Below are positions 17,150-25,706 of a DNA stretch of 64,000 bases, piece by piece. Below the pieces are notes generated by a model, which was not told where the DNA came from, did not search any database, and was given only the letters and a program-made list of their open reading frames with translations. How positions within the stretch are numbered: the stretch's first letter is position 1; every line of letters starts with the position of its first letter. Source of the stretch: Streptomyces abikoensis (GTDB taxonomy: Bacteria > Actinomycetota > Actinomycetes > Streptomycetales > Streptomycetaceae); assembly GCF_014648775.1 (NCBI RefSeq), contig NZ_BMRT01000001.1, positions 186,001 to 250,000 on the forward strand. Direction: 5' to 3'. The translations under genes were made by a program, and so were the position numbers.

Positions 17150-18313
17150 ATGCGACGCACCGGTCCAGGACGTCCGGCGAGCCCCTCGCTGTTCCGCATG
17201 CTGGAGTGGCACGAACACATCGAGGCGGAGCGGCAGCAACCGGGCGCCCGTGTGTTCCTGTCCGACTACAACGGCGACCACCCCTACGTGGAGAAGTACC
17301 TCGGCGAACTCGCCGACACCGCTCCGCGCCACCTGGCGGACATCACCCGCTACGCCGGTCTCGACGAGGACGTGCGGCTCCGGTCCAGGATCGCGGCGAT
17401 GCACGAGCGGTACGACGGGGTGCCCTACAGCGAGCGGAACGTCGTCCCGTCCGGCGGTTCGAGCAGCCTGCTCGGGACGTTCGTCACCTGGCTGGCCATG
17501 AACGGCCACCGACGGGTCCACTACGTGGCGCCCGTCTACTACAAACTCGCCTACCTCTTGCGCGCGTTCGGCATCGAGCCGGTCCCGGTGGCGTCAGGCC
17601 ACGCGTACCAGCCGGAGTTCGACCTGAACCTGCCCCACGAGCGCACGGTCCTCGTCCTGACCGACCCCGTCTGGTACGCCGGTCGCCGCGTGCCGGAGGA
17701 CGTCCTGGACGCGATCGCGGCATGGCAGCGGGCCACCGGATCGCTGGTGTTCGTGGACGGCACGTTCCAGTACCTGCCCTGGGACGGAGGACGGGGCGAG
17801 GCCAGCGCCCGCCTGCCCGTCGAGCGCACGCTGCGCATGGTGTGCCCCACCAAGTACCTGTCGATCCACGGATACCGCTGCGCCCACCTGCTGGTGCCCG
17901 CCGCCCTGCGCCAGGAGCTGGCCGACCTCCACATCAACCTCCACGGTGACGTCGCCGTCTCCGACCGCCTCTTCGCCCACCGCGCCGTGGACGTCATGAC
18001 ACAGCACGGCAACGGCGACCTGGTCGGGCACATCCGCGACAACCACGCGCGGCTCACGGCGAGCGGCGCGCTCGCCGCGCGGATGCCGGTCGAGACCGGC
18101 TTCTTCCTCTTCGCCCGGCCGCACGTGCCGCACCGCTGGTTCCTGGCGCTCGACGAGCGGCACTTCGAACTCGACGGCCACCCCGGCTACGTCCGCGTCA
18201 ACCTCCTCAACCGGGCCGCCATCGAGGCGCTGGCCGCCACCGTCGACAGCCCGGTGTCAGGTGGTGGTGCCGTGACCGGCCAGGACGTGCCGGTGGCGCC
18301 ACACTCCGGCTGA
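17150..18313 (+). CDS. PLP-dependent class I/II aminotransferase-like enzyme
   Basis: Seen: 387 codons, ATG at 17150 after GGGAGAAGA. Fold-type I layout: the cofactor-phosphate region VVPSGGSSSL, the Asp that contacts the pyridine nitrogen in VFVDGTFQYL, and the Schiff-base Lys235 in CPTKYLSIHGYR. The family usually has SLSK or similar at that site; CPTK is atypical. The ending overlaps the convergent beta-lactamase-fold gene by 57 bp. The reaction (transamination, lyase or cyclase) is not readable. With the neighbouring 2OG oxygenase it could form a small amino-acid-modifying pair (inference). Confidence 0.78.
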   Translation: MRRTGPGRPASPSLFRMLEWHEHIEAERQQPGARVFLSDYNGDHPYVEKYLGELADTAPRHLADITRYAGLDEDVRLRSRIAAMHERYDGVPYSERNVVPSGGSSSLLGTFVTWLAMNGHRRVHYVAPVYYKLAYLLRAFGIEPVPVASGHAYQPEFDLNLPHERTVLVLTDPVWYAGRRVPEDVLDAIAAWQRATGSLVFVDGTFQYLPWDGGRGEASARLPVERTLRMVCPTKYLSIHGYRCAHLLVPAALRQELADLHINLHGDVAVSDRLFAHRAVDVMTQHGNGDLVGHIRDNHARLTASGALAARMPVETGFFLFARPHVPHRWFLALDERHFELDGHPGYVRVNLLNRAAIEALAATVDSPVSGGGAVTGQDVPVAPHSG

Positions 18314-19081
18314 GAGGCGGGCCAGCAGCCGGGCCGCCGGATCGTCGACCGCGCTGCCGTTCGCGAGCGGCCCGGTGTAGCAGACGGCGAGGACGTACGG
18401 GGCCGCGTCCGGGGGACGGACGACGGCGACGCTGTGACGCAGCCCGGGGAACCAGCCGTTCTTCCCGGCCAGGCGCGTGCCCGGCGGCAGCCCGGCCGCG
18501 ATGTCCACGCGGTGGACGTTGTGCTCCAACAGCGCCAGCACCTCCGGCTCCAGGGACTCCAGCAGCCGGACCAGATCCCGCGCGGAGACCCGGTTGTGCA
18601 CGCCGGCGTCACGACCCGCGTAGTCCTCGATCCCGCGCGGGCTCCCACCGGCCGTGGCACCGGCCCGCCGCCAGACCCGGTCCACGGCCTCCTGCCCCAC
18701 CTGGGCCAGGCACAGGTTCGTCGCGAGGTTGGACGAGTGGGTGACCATGCGCCCGGCGAGCCAGCGCAACGAGGCCGGCTCGCCGAGCCGCCGCCACGGC
18801 AGCTCGTCGCTGTCCCACGCGGGGTCGTTGCCGTAACTGCCGCCGCCCGTCACGGAACGGAACTCGTTGACGATCGGTATCCGTGTGTCGAGGTCCAGAC
18901 CGCTGCGGTGCAGAGCCGCCAGCACGGCCACCTTCATGGTGCTCGCCGCGTCGTGGGGAACGTCCGCGTTGCGCGTCACCACCGGGCCGCTCCCCCAGGG
19001 CGCCACCACCATCGACAGCATCCCCGCATCGTAGCGACCCCCGACGAACACCGCGCCGTGGCGCCGGAGTCCATCCCCCAC
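18257..19081 (-). CDS. Class A beta-lactamase-fold serine hydrolase
   Basis: Seen: 274 codons from a GTG at 19081; the start is uncertain because the ribosome-binding site is weak, and further upstream the frame stops looking coding. The three penicillin-recognising motifs are present: STMK (Ser47, Lys50), THSSN (SxN type) and KNGW in place of KTG. No signal peptide is visible from this start, so it may be cytoplasmic, unlike true beta-lactamases. That and the KNG box favour a non-lactamase hydrolase of the family. Its 3' end overlaps the PLP-enzyme gene on the other strand. Confidence 0.75.
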   Translation of the reverse strand: MGDGLRRHGAVFVGGRYDAGMLSMVVAPWGSGPVVTRNADVPHDAASTMKVAVLAALHRSGLDLDTRIPIVNEFRSVTGGGSYGNDPAWDSDELPWRRLGEPASLRWLAGRMVTHSSNLATNLCLAQVGQEAVDRVWRRAGATAGGSPRGIEDYAGRDAGVHNRVSARDLVRLLESLEPEVLALLEHNVHRVDIAAGLPPGTRLAGKNGWFPGLRHSVAVVRPPDAAPYVLAVCYTGPLANGSAVDDPAARLLARLSAGVWRHRHVLAGHGTTT

Positions 19082-19217
19082 CCTGATGGTGTAGGAGCCA
19101 CGCAGTATCGTCGGGAGACCTGAGCGCGGCCACCCGGCCCGCGACCCATGGGCGGGGCGGCCTGCTTCACACCACGGTCTCCCGCCATCCGCAGCTCGGA
19201 CAATGGAGGTACCGCAT

Positions 19218-19952
19218 ATGCATGCCGACACCGACCGGCCGGCCTTCCTGCTGGTCCACGGAGCCTGGCACGGAGCCTGGTGCTGGGAACCCGTACGCGC
19301 CGCGCTCGACGCCGACGGCTGGCGGTCCCACGCCGTCGACCTGCCCAGCGCCAATCCCCCCGCCGGCCGCCACGACGGCGCCCGCCCGGCGGGCATGCTG
19401 GACGACGCGGACGCCATCCGGGACAGCCTCCGGCGCATCGACGGCCCGGTCGTGGTGGTCGCCCACTCCTACGGCGGCGTCCCCGCCACGGAGGCCCTCG
19501 CGGACGCCGCCAACGTGGTGGGGGCGGTGTACCTCGCCGCCTTCCCGCTGGACGTGGGTGAGAGCATGTTCACGTTCCTCGGCGCGCCCGTGCCGGACGA
19601 CGGCACGGGCCACGTCCCGCCGTACGAGGACGCCCGGCGGACACTCTTCGACGACGTGCCCGAAGCCGACGCCGACCGTGCCGTGGCCCGGCTGCGCCCG
19701 CAGAGCGTCCGGACCCTCACGGAGCGGGTGACCACGGCGGGATGGCGCACCGTGCCCTCCAGCTACATAGTCTGCGACCGCGACCAGGCTCTCGACCCGT
19801 CCCGGCAACGCGAGCTCGCCCTGCGCGCCGATTCCGTCCACCGGCTGCCGAGCAGCCACTCGCCGTTCCTCTCCATGCCCCGGCGGCTGGCCACTCTCCT
19901 CGGCCGGATCGCCACCTCCTCCCTTCCCACCCCTCCCACCCCGCGACGATGA
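19218..19952 (+). CDS. Alpha/beta hydrolase (esterase family)
   Basis: Seen: 244 codons. The ATG at 19218 lies 7-8 nt after GGAGGT and is preferred over an in-frame ATG at 19203, which itself overlaps that site. The oxyanion region is LLVHGAWHGAWCWEP and the nucleophile Ser84 is in VAHSYGG. The acid lies in CDRDQALD and the His in SSHSPFLS near residue 217. This set matches plant-type salicylate/nitrile esterase relatives common in Streptomyces. No signal peptide. It is a single gene with no obvious pathway partner. Confidence 0.85.
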   Translation: MHADTDRPAFLLVHGAWHGAWCWEPVRAALDADGWRSHAVDLPSANPPAGRHDGARPAGMLDDADAIRDSLRRIDGPVVVVAHSYGGVPATEALADAANVVGAVYLAAFPLDVGESMFTFLGAPVPDDGTGHVPPYEDARRTLFDDVPEADADRAVARLRPQSVRTLTERVTTAGWRTVPSSYIVCDRDQALDPSRQRELALRADSVHRLPSSHSPFLSMPRRLATLLGRIATSSLPTPPTPRR

Positions 19953-20012
19953 CTCGCCACCTCGCGACGGCGCGTGGACCGCCCGTCGAGGCGGATCCAC
20001 GACGATGTCGTC

Positions 20013-22085
20013 ATGCCTGACGACCAGACCCACGAGCAGGTCCAGGAGTGGACTCGCCGGCACACCGGAGCCGGTCCTCTGGGCCGCGCCGACGCCCCCG
20101 TCTCCATACCCGCATCCATACCCACCTCCGCACCTGCTTCCCTACCCGCCTCCGCCCCCGCCGACGGCTTCGCCGGCTGCCCGGCCGGCTGCGCCTCCGC
20201 CGCCTATCTGGAGCTCCTCGCGAACAGTGCCCCCGCCGATGCCTACGAGCGGCCCGTCCTGCGCGCCCGCGCCGACGGAGCACCGCCCGGCGTGCTCGCC
20301 GCGGCCGAGCACGCCCGGCTCCTCGCGCTGCGCGTACGGGCCGAGTTGGAGGACCGCAGGCGGCGCGAAGCCGAGCTGTCGGCGCTCTTCGCCACCGCCC
20401 ACGACCTGGCGGGGCTGCGGGACATCGACGAGGTGCTCCAGGCCATCGTCCGGCGCGCCCGTTCCCTGCTGGGCACCGACGCCGCGTACCTCACCCTCAA
20501 CGACGCGGCCGTCGGGGACACCTCCATGCGCGTCACCGACGGGTCGGTGTCCGCCCGCTTCCAGGCCCTGCGGCTCGGCATGGGGGAAGGGCTCGGGGGG
20601 CTGGTCGCGCAGACGGCGCGCCCGTACGCCACCGACGACTACCTGCGAGACCCCCGCTTCCGGCACACCACGACCATCGACTCCGGCGTGCGGGACGAAG
20701 GACTCGTCGCCATCCTCGGCGTCCCGCTGAGGCTGGGCAGCCGCGTCATCGGCGTGCTCTTCGCCGCCGACCGCCGCTCCCGGGTCTTCGATCAGCAGCA
20801 GATCGCCCTGCTGTCGTCCTTCGCCGCCCACGCCGCGGTCGCCATCGACACGGCCGACCTCCTCGCGGAGACCCGCTCGGCGCTGGCCGATCTGGAAGCC
20901 GCCAACGCCATCGTCCGCGAGCGCAGCGCCGCTGTCGAGCGCGCCGCCGAGATCCACGACCGGCTCACCGAGCTGGTCCTGCGCGGCGGCGGAGTCCCCG
21001 GCGTCCTGGAGACCGTGGCCGAAGTCCTCGGCGGTGCGGCCGAGTTCCTCGAACCCGCCTCCGGGGACGGGCCTCCGGCCGCCGTCGAACGCTCCCGCTC
21101 CGAGGGCCGGGCGGTCCGGCACGGTGACGACTGGGTCGCCGCGGTGTCGGCCGGCGACGAACCGCTGGGCGCGATCCGGTTGCGCGAACGCCCCGGACTG
21201 GACCCCGCCGACCGGCGCACCCTCGAACGCGCCGCCATGGTCACCGCGCTGCTGCGCCTGGCCCGGCGCTCGGCGAGCGAGGCCGAACAGCGCGTACGCG
21301 GCGAGCTCCTGGACGACCTGCTCGACGCGCCCGGCCGGGCGCCCCGCCTCCTGCGCGAGCGCGCCGCCCGCCTGCGCGCCGACCTCGACGCCCCCCACGT
21401 CGTCCTCGCCGCCCGCATCGCCGACGAGTCCGCCGACGCCCCCGCCGCCCGGCAGCGGCTGTGGGCCGCGGCCGCCTACCTGGCCGCCACGGAGCAGGGC
21501 CTCGCGGTGGCCCGCGACGGCGGGGCCGTGCTGCTCCTGCCGCACGGCCCCGAGGACGGAGCCGGCGTCACGGCGGGCGGCATCGCCCGTCGCCTGGGCG
21601 AGGCCGTCCACTCCCCCGTCACCGTGGGCGCCTCCACGCCCGTCCCCGCGCCCGCCGCCCGTCCCGAGGGGGTCGCCGCCGCCTACGCGGAGGCCCGCCG
21701 CTGCCTGGAGGTGCTCCACGCGCTCGGCCGGGGCGGTGAGGGAGCGGCGGCGGACGAGTTCGGCTTCGTGGGCCTGCTGCTGACCGGTACCGGCGGCGGC
21801 ACACGGGCGGCGGGCCGGTTCGTCAGCCGGACGATCGGTCCGGTCGTCGCCTACGACGCGCGGCGCGGCACCGACCTCGTCGCCACGCTCGACGCCTACT
21901 TCCGCTGCGGCATGAGCCCGGCCCGCACCAAGGACGCCCTGCACGTGCACGTCAACACGGTCGCGCAGCGACTCGACCGGGTCGGCCGCCTCCTCGGCAC
22001 GGACTGGCAGTCGCCCGCCCGCGCTCTGGAGATCCAGCTCGCGCTGCGCCTGCACCGGATCTCACCGGCGCTCGGGGGAGAGTGA
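20013..22085 (+). CDS. GAF-domain PucR/CdaR-type transcriptional regulator
   Basis: Seen: 690 codons from an ATG at 20013 with no clear ribosome-binding site. A Pro/Ala-rich N-terminus is followed by a GAF sensor domain (about residues 130-290, with GLVAILGVPLRLGSRVIGVL). A helical, Arg-rich middle region precedes the C-terminal PucR-type helix-turn-helix (YFRCGMSPARTKDALHVHVN then TVAQRLDRVGRLLG). Family members sense small aromatic or nitrogenous ligands. The 3' end overlaps the convergent MFS gene by 24 bp, so the transporter is not in its operon but is a plausible functional neighbour. Confidence 0.87.
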   Translation: MPDDQTHEQVQEWTRRHTGAGPLGRADAPVSIPASIPTSAPASLPASAPADGFAGCPAGCASAAYLELLANSAPADAYERPVLRARADGAPPGVLAAAEHARLLALRVRAELEDRRRREAELSALFATAHDLAGLRDIDEVLQAIVRRARSLLGTDAAYLTLNDAAVGDTSMRVTDGSVSARFQALRLGMGEGLGGLVAQTARPYATDDYLRDPRFRHTTTIDSGVRDEGLVAILGVPLRLGSRVIGVLFAADRRSRVFDQQQIALLSSFAAHAAVAIDTADLLAETRSALADLEAANAIVRERSAAVERAAEIHDRLTELVLRGGGVPGVLETVAEVLGGAAEFLEPASGDGPPAAVERSRSEGRAVRHGDDWVAAVSAGDEPLGAIRLRERPGLDPADRRTLERAAMVTALLRLARRSASEAEQRVRGELLDDLLDAPGRAPRLLRERAARLRADLDAPHVVLAARIADESADAPAARQRLWAAAAYLAATEQGLAVARDGGAVLLLPHGPEDGAGVTAGGIARRLGEAVHSPVTVGASTPVPAPAARPEGVAAAYAEARRCLEVLHALGRGGEGAAADEFGFVGLLLTGTGGGTRAAGRFVSRTIGPVVAYDARRGTDLVATLDAYFRCGMSPARTKDALHVHVNTVAQRLDRVGRLLGTDWQSPARALEIQLALRLHRISPALGGE

Positions 22086-23462
22086 GGGTGCGCCGTGCCC
22101 ATTCCGGTTGTCCCGGTCCTCCTGGTCGTGCTCGTCGCGGCCGTCGGAGAGGTCGCGGTGCCGGGTCTCCCGGGCGCAGCCGACCGCAACCACGGTGAGG
22201 GCCGCGGCAGCCATCACGTACAGGGCGACCGGGGTTCCGCTGCCGTGCTCGGCGAGCAGCGCCGTGGCGATCAGGGGGGCCGGGGCGCCGGCCGCCACGG
22301 AGGAGAACTGTGCCCCGATCGAGGCCCCCGAGTACCGCACCCCGGTCGTGAACATCTCGGAGAAGAAGGCGGCTTGGGGCGCGTACATGGCCCCGTGGAA
22401 CACGAGCCCGACCGTCACGGCGACGACCAGCGCCCAGGACGATCCCGTGCCGGCGAGGGAGAAGAACGGGAAGGCCCATGCCCCGACGCCCACCGCGCCG
22501 AGCAGGTACACGGGCCGCCGCCCGACGCGGTCCGACAGGGCGCCCCAGGCGGGGATGACGGCGAAGTGCACGGCGGAGCCGATCAGCACGGCGTTGAGCG
22601 CGGTCTGCTTGGGCAGATGGGCGTGTTCGGTCGCGTAGACCAGGACGAAGGCGGTGATGACGTAGTAACCGATGTTCTCGGCCATGCGCGCGCCCATGGC
22701 CACCAGGACGTCCCGCCACTGGTCCCGCAGCACGGCGACGACGGGCATCCGCTCGCGCGCGCCGATGTCCCGCCGCCGGGCCTCGGCCCGCGCCCGCGCC
22801 GCCTTGAACACAGGGGATTCGTCCACGGACAGCCGGATCCACAGCCCCACGATCACCAGGACGCCGGACAGCAGGAACGGGATCCGCCAGCCCCACGCCG
22901 TGAACTCCTCGTCCGGCAGCAGGGTCGTCAGCGCGGACAGCACACCCGACGCCAGCAGCTGCCCGGCCGGCGCGCCGGTCTGCGGCCACGAGGCCCAGAA
23001 CCCCCGCCGCCGCGGGTCCCCGTGCTCCGCCACCAGCAACACCGCCCCACCCCACTCACCGCCCAGCGCGACCCCCTGCACGAGGCGTAGCGCGGTGAGC
23101 AGGACAGGGGCGAGGGATCCGGCGGCCGCGTGCGTCGGTAACGCCCCGATGGCGCACGTCGCACCCCCCATCATCAGGAGGCTGGTCACCAACAGCCGCT
23201 TCCGCCCCAACCGGTCCCCGAAGTGCCCGAACACCAGCGCTCCCAACGGCCGCGCGGCGAACCCGACAGCGTAGGTGAGGAACGACAGCAACGTACCGAC
23301 GAGCGGATCGGAGCCGGGGAAGAAGAGCTTGTTGAACACGAGCGCGGCCGCGGACCCGTAGAGGAAGAAGTCGTACCACTCGATGGTGGTCCCGATGAGG
23401 CTCGCGACGACGATTCTGGGGAGCGAGTTGGAGGTTGGGGTGGGTGGTGGAGGGGTGGCCAT
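22062..23462 (-). CDS. MFS transporter, metabolite:H+ symporter type
   Basis: Seen: 466 codons. The ATG at 23462 is 8 nt from GGAAG; another ATG two codons upstream is too close to it. About twelve membrane segments can be traced. The family signatures are IEWYDFFLYGSAAALVF near the start and GHFGDRLGRKR between helices 2 and 3, with a repeat of the latter in GALSDRVGRRP. These are typical of the ShiA/ProP/KgtP group, which import carboxylates or betaines. The C-terminal tail is highly charged (SDGRDEHDQEDRDN). The substrate is unknown. Confidence 0.88.
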   Translation of the reverse strand: MATPPPPTPTSNSLPRIVVASLIGTTIEWYDFFLYGSAAALVFNKLFFPGSDPLVGTLLSFLTYAVGFAARPLGALVFGHFGDRLGRKRLLVTSLLMMGGATCAIGALPTHAAAGSLAPVLLTALRLVQGVALGGEWGGAVLLVAEHGDPRRRGFWASWPQTGAPAGQLLASGVLSALTTLLPDEEFTAWGWRIPFLLSGVLVIVGLWIRLSVDESPVFKAARARAEARRRDIGARERMPVVAVLRDQWRDVLVAMGARMAENIGYYVITAFVLVYATEHAHLPKQTALNAVLIGSAVHFAVIPAWGALSDRVGRRPVYLLGAVGVGAWAFPFFSLAGTGSSWALVVAVTVGLVFHGAMYAPQAAFFSEMFTTGVRYSGASIGAQFSSVAAGAPAPLIATALLAEHGSGTPVALYVMAAAALTVVAVGCARETRHRDLSDGRDEHDQEDRDNRNGHGAPSLSPERR

Positions 23463-23594
23463 GGTCATCACTTCCGGGTGGGCGAGGCACGCGTCATTGC
23501 GTCGCCACACCGTAGGAAGGGGCAGGCCAGAGACCTATGTTGTGGGGCTACACAGTTTGGGAGAGGGGTGTGGGTGCGGGTCCAGCCCCAGCAA

Positions 23595-23616
23595 TAAGTC
23601 TACGGCTGTATACTTA
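23595..23616. promoter_or_regulatory. Palindromic operator overlapping the SDR-gene promoter
   Basis: TAAGTCTAC-4 bp-GTATACTTA is an inverted repeat with 8 of 9 positions matching. It contains TATACT (23609-23614), a good -10 element, about 70 bp before the SDR start. The layout fits repression by the TetR-type protein encoded just downstream of the SDR (inference). Confidence 0.5.
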
Positions 23617-23684
23617 CGTGTCGGATACCTCGCAGCATCACCACAGAGTGCGGGCCGCGAGGCGGCCCTGAGAGGGAACACGAG

Positions 23685-24485
23685 ATGAACCTCAACCTGA
23701 CCGGTAAGCGCGCGCTCGTCACAGGTTCGAGCGCGGGGCTGGGCAAGGAAACCGCGAAGCTGCTGGCAGCCGAAGGTGCCGCGGTCGTGGTCCACGGCCG
23801 GGACAAGGACCGCGCGGAGGGGGTCGCGCAGGAGATCCGGGAGGCCGGCGGGACGGCCGGCGCGGTCGTCGGTGACCTCGCCGACGACCGCGCCGCCGCC
23901 GACGTCGCCCGCGCCGCCACTGCGGACGGCCCCGTCGACATCCTCGTCAACAACGCCGGTTTCTACCGGGACCTGTCCTGGGCCGAAGCCACTCCCGACG
24001 AGTGGCGCGACACCTACAACGTCAACGTCGTCTCAGCCGTGCGCATGATCCAGCATCTGGTCCCTGCCATGCGCGAACGCGGCTGGGGTCGTGTCGTCAC
24101 CATCGGCGGCGGGCTCGCCTCCCAGCCGATGAACACCCACCCCCAGTACAACGCGACCTTGGCCGCCCGGCACAACCTCGCCGTCTCCCTCGCCCGCGAA
24201 CTCAAGGGCACCGGCATCACGTCCAACGTCGTTTCCCCCGGGGTGATCCTCGTCGAGGCCACCAAGGACCTCGTCACCAGCATCGGGTCCGCCCGTGGCT
24301 GGGGCCGGACCTGGGACGAGATCCAGCCCCACGCCGTCCAGGCTCTCCTCCCCAACGACCAGGAACGCTTCGGCGAACCGGAGGAGATCGCCGCAGCCGT
24401 CGCCTACCTCTGCAGTGACTACGCCCAGTACATCAGCGGAGCCACCATCCGCGTCGACGGCGGACTCATCCGCTCCGCCTTCTGA
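23685..24485 (+). CDS. Short-chain dehydrogenase/reductase-like protein with altered catalytic residues
   Basis: Seen: 266 codons, ATG at 23685 after a GAGAGGGAA site. Rossmann motif TGSSAGLG, NNAG and a C-terminal GATIRVDGGL are intact, as in FabG-like SDRs. The catalytic set is altered. Tyr155 is present in QYNATLAARHNLA, but position 159, normally Lys of YxxxK, is Leu (TTG). The usual Ser about 13 residues before Tyr is Gly in TIGGGLAS. The protein may thus be a non-classical SDR or have lost dehydrogenase activity. A TetR gene lies convergent 38 bp downstream, and an operator-like palindrome lies upstream. Confidence 0.85.
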   Translation: MNLNLTGKRALVTGSSAGLGKETAKLLAAEGAAVVVHGRDKDRAEGVAQEIREAGGTAGAVVGDLADDRAAADVARAATADGPVDILVNNAGFYRDLSWAEATPDEWRDTYNVNVVSAVRMIQHLVPAMRERGWGRVVTIGGGLASQPMNTHPQYNATLAARHNLAVSLARELKGTGITSNVVSPGVILVEATKDLVTSIGSARGWGRTWDEIQPHAVQALLPNDQERFGEPEEIAAAVAYLCSDYAQYISGATIRVDGGLIRSAF

Positions 24486-24523
24486 GCGCACACCCCGCCA
24501 TCACACGTGCCGACGACGGACGG

Positions 24524-25144
24524 CTACCCGTCGGTGCCGTCGGGACCGGTTCCGGGCGCCGACATGCCGCCCGCCTCGCGGATGACCGGTTCGAGCATCT
24601 CGGTGAGGAGGGCGGTGAGGCGGGCCTCATCGGCCGTGACGAGCGCGGTGGTACCGACGACGCTGCGCAGCAGCCACGTTCCGGCGACCAGCGCGAGGGC
24701 GAGCTGTGCGCGCACCTCGGCGTCCGATCCGTCGAGCAACCCTGCCAGACGGGCTCCCACGTTGGTTTCCACGCCCTGCCGGAGGATGCCCGCCGCCTCC
24801 GGATCCGGAGCCGAGCGCAACAACAGGAGAAACGGGTCGAGCCGCTCGGCGCCGGACGCGGTGCGCTCGGTGAGCGTGTGGGCGATGGCACCCGCCAAGC
24901 CGGTGCGTTCGTCGCCGACGATGGCCGACGGTGCGAAGGAACGGGCGACGGCCTGTGCGAACAGGCCCTCCTTCGAGCCGAAGTAGCGGTTGATCATCAT
25001 CGCCGTCACACCTGCCCGCTCGGCGATCTGGCGCACCCCGGCCCCGGCGTAGCCGTGCTCGGTGAACTCCACGACCGCTGCGGCGAGGATCGCCTCGCGC
25101 GTCGCGGCGGCGTCGCGCCTACGGGCAGGATGTGCAGTGCTCAT
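24524..25144 (-). CDS. TetR-family transcriptional repressor
   Basis: Seen: 206 codons. ATG at 25144; an in-frame ATG four codons upstream (25156) is also possible, and neither has a clear ribosome-binding site. The N-terminal helix-turn-helix (TREAILAAAVVEFTEHGYAG then QIAERAGVTAMMINRYFGSK) is typical TetR. The C-terminal ligand domain is helical and not classifiable. It faces the SDR gene, whose promoter carries a palindrome, so that is its most likely target. Confidence 0.87.
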   Translation of the reverse strand: MSTAHPARRRDAAATREAILAAAVVEFTEHGYAGAGVRQIAERAGVTAMMINRYFGSKEGLFAQAVARSFAPSAIVGDERTGLAGAIAHTLTERTASGAERLDPFLLLLRSAPDPEAAGILRQGVETNVGARLAGLLDGSDAEVRAQLALALVAGTWLLRSVVGTTALVTADEARLTALLTEMLEPVIREAGGMSAPGTGPDGTDG

Positions 25145-25176
25145 GGTCAGGAGCATACGGGGCGCCGATGCACGGA

Positions 25177-25605
25177 TTACGGGACGGTGGAGCCACGATC
25201 AGCGCGCCGCAGCCCCCGCTCCTTGGCCGCCCGGCTCACAACGCGGGCCGCCGGCGCGGCCGACAGCAACGGCATCAGCCACCGGGTCAAGGCGAAGTGC
25301 CCGAGGTGGTTCGTACCGAACATCAGCTCGTGACCGTCCCCGGTCTCCTCGCGCGGCGGGTCGTCGAGCGCGACGCCGGCATTGTGGACCACCGCGACAA
25401 GGCGCTCCACCTCCAGCGGCTCCACCGCTGTCACGAGCGACGAGAGGTCCGCGAGGTCCAGCCGTACGCCCCGCACCCGCGAACCGGAGACGCGCACGGA
25501 TCGACGCCATGGCGACTTCGGCCCTGACGGGATTCCGGCTGCCGAGCACGACCATGGCCCCGAGACCGCGGCGGCCAATCCATCACTACCGACCAGGGTC
25601 ATGCG
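25177..25605 (-). pseudogene. Decayed short-chain dehydrogenase
   Basis: Pieces of one SDR are spread over different frames. VVLGSRNPVRAE (NADP-binding region) is read in one frame. LADLSSLVTAV, VHNAGV and NHLGHFALTRWLMPLL are read in another after a frameshift near 25500. The reading stops soon after, with the catalytic YxxxK region and the whole C-terminal half missing. No intact start or ribosome-binding site is visible. It is therefore a truncated, frameshifted remnant. Confidence 0.7.
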
Positions 25606-25706
25606 GCAGATGGTGCGCTGCCTCGCCGGGTGAGGCACCGGATCCGCGCCGTGGGTCGGCGAAATTCCATGGTGTTCGCGCGGCCGCACACCGTACGGTC
25701 CTGGCC

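Noticed and set aside
17150..18313. Capreomycidine synthase (VioD-type)
   Set aside because: Length and the oxygenase neighbour are suggestive, but the active-site wording (CPTKYLSIHGYR, DPVWYAGRR) does not match what I recall of VioD.
18257..19081. True beta-lactamase conferring resistance
   Set aside because: No signal peptide is visible and the third box is KNG rather than KTG; the fold is supported but not lactam hydrolysis.
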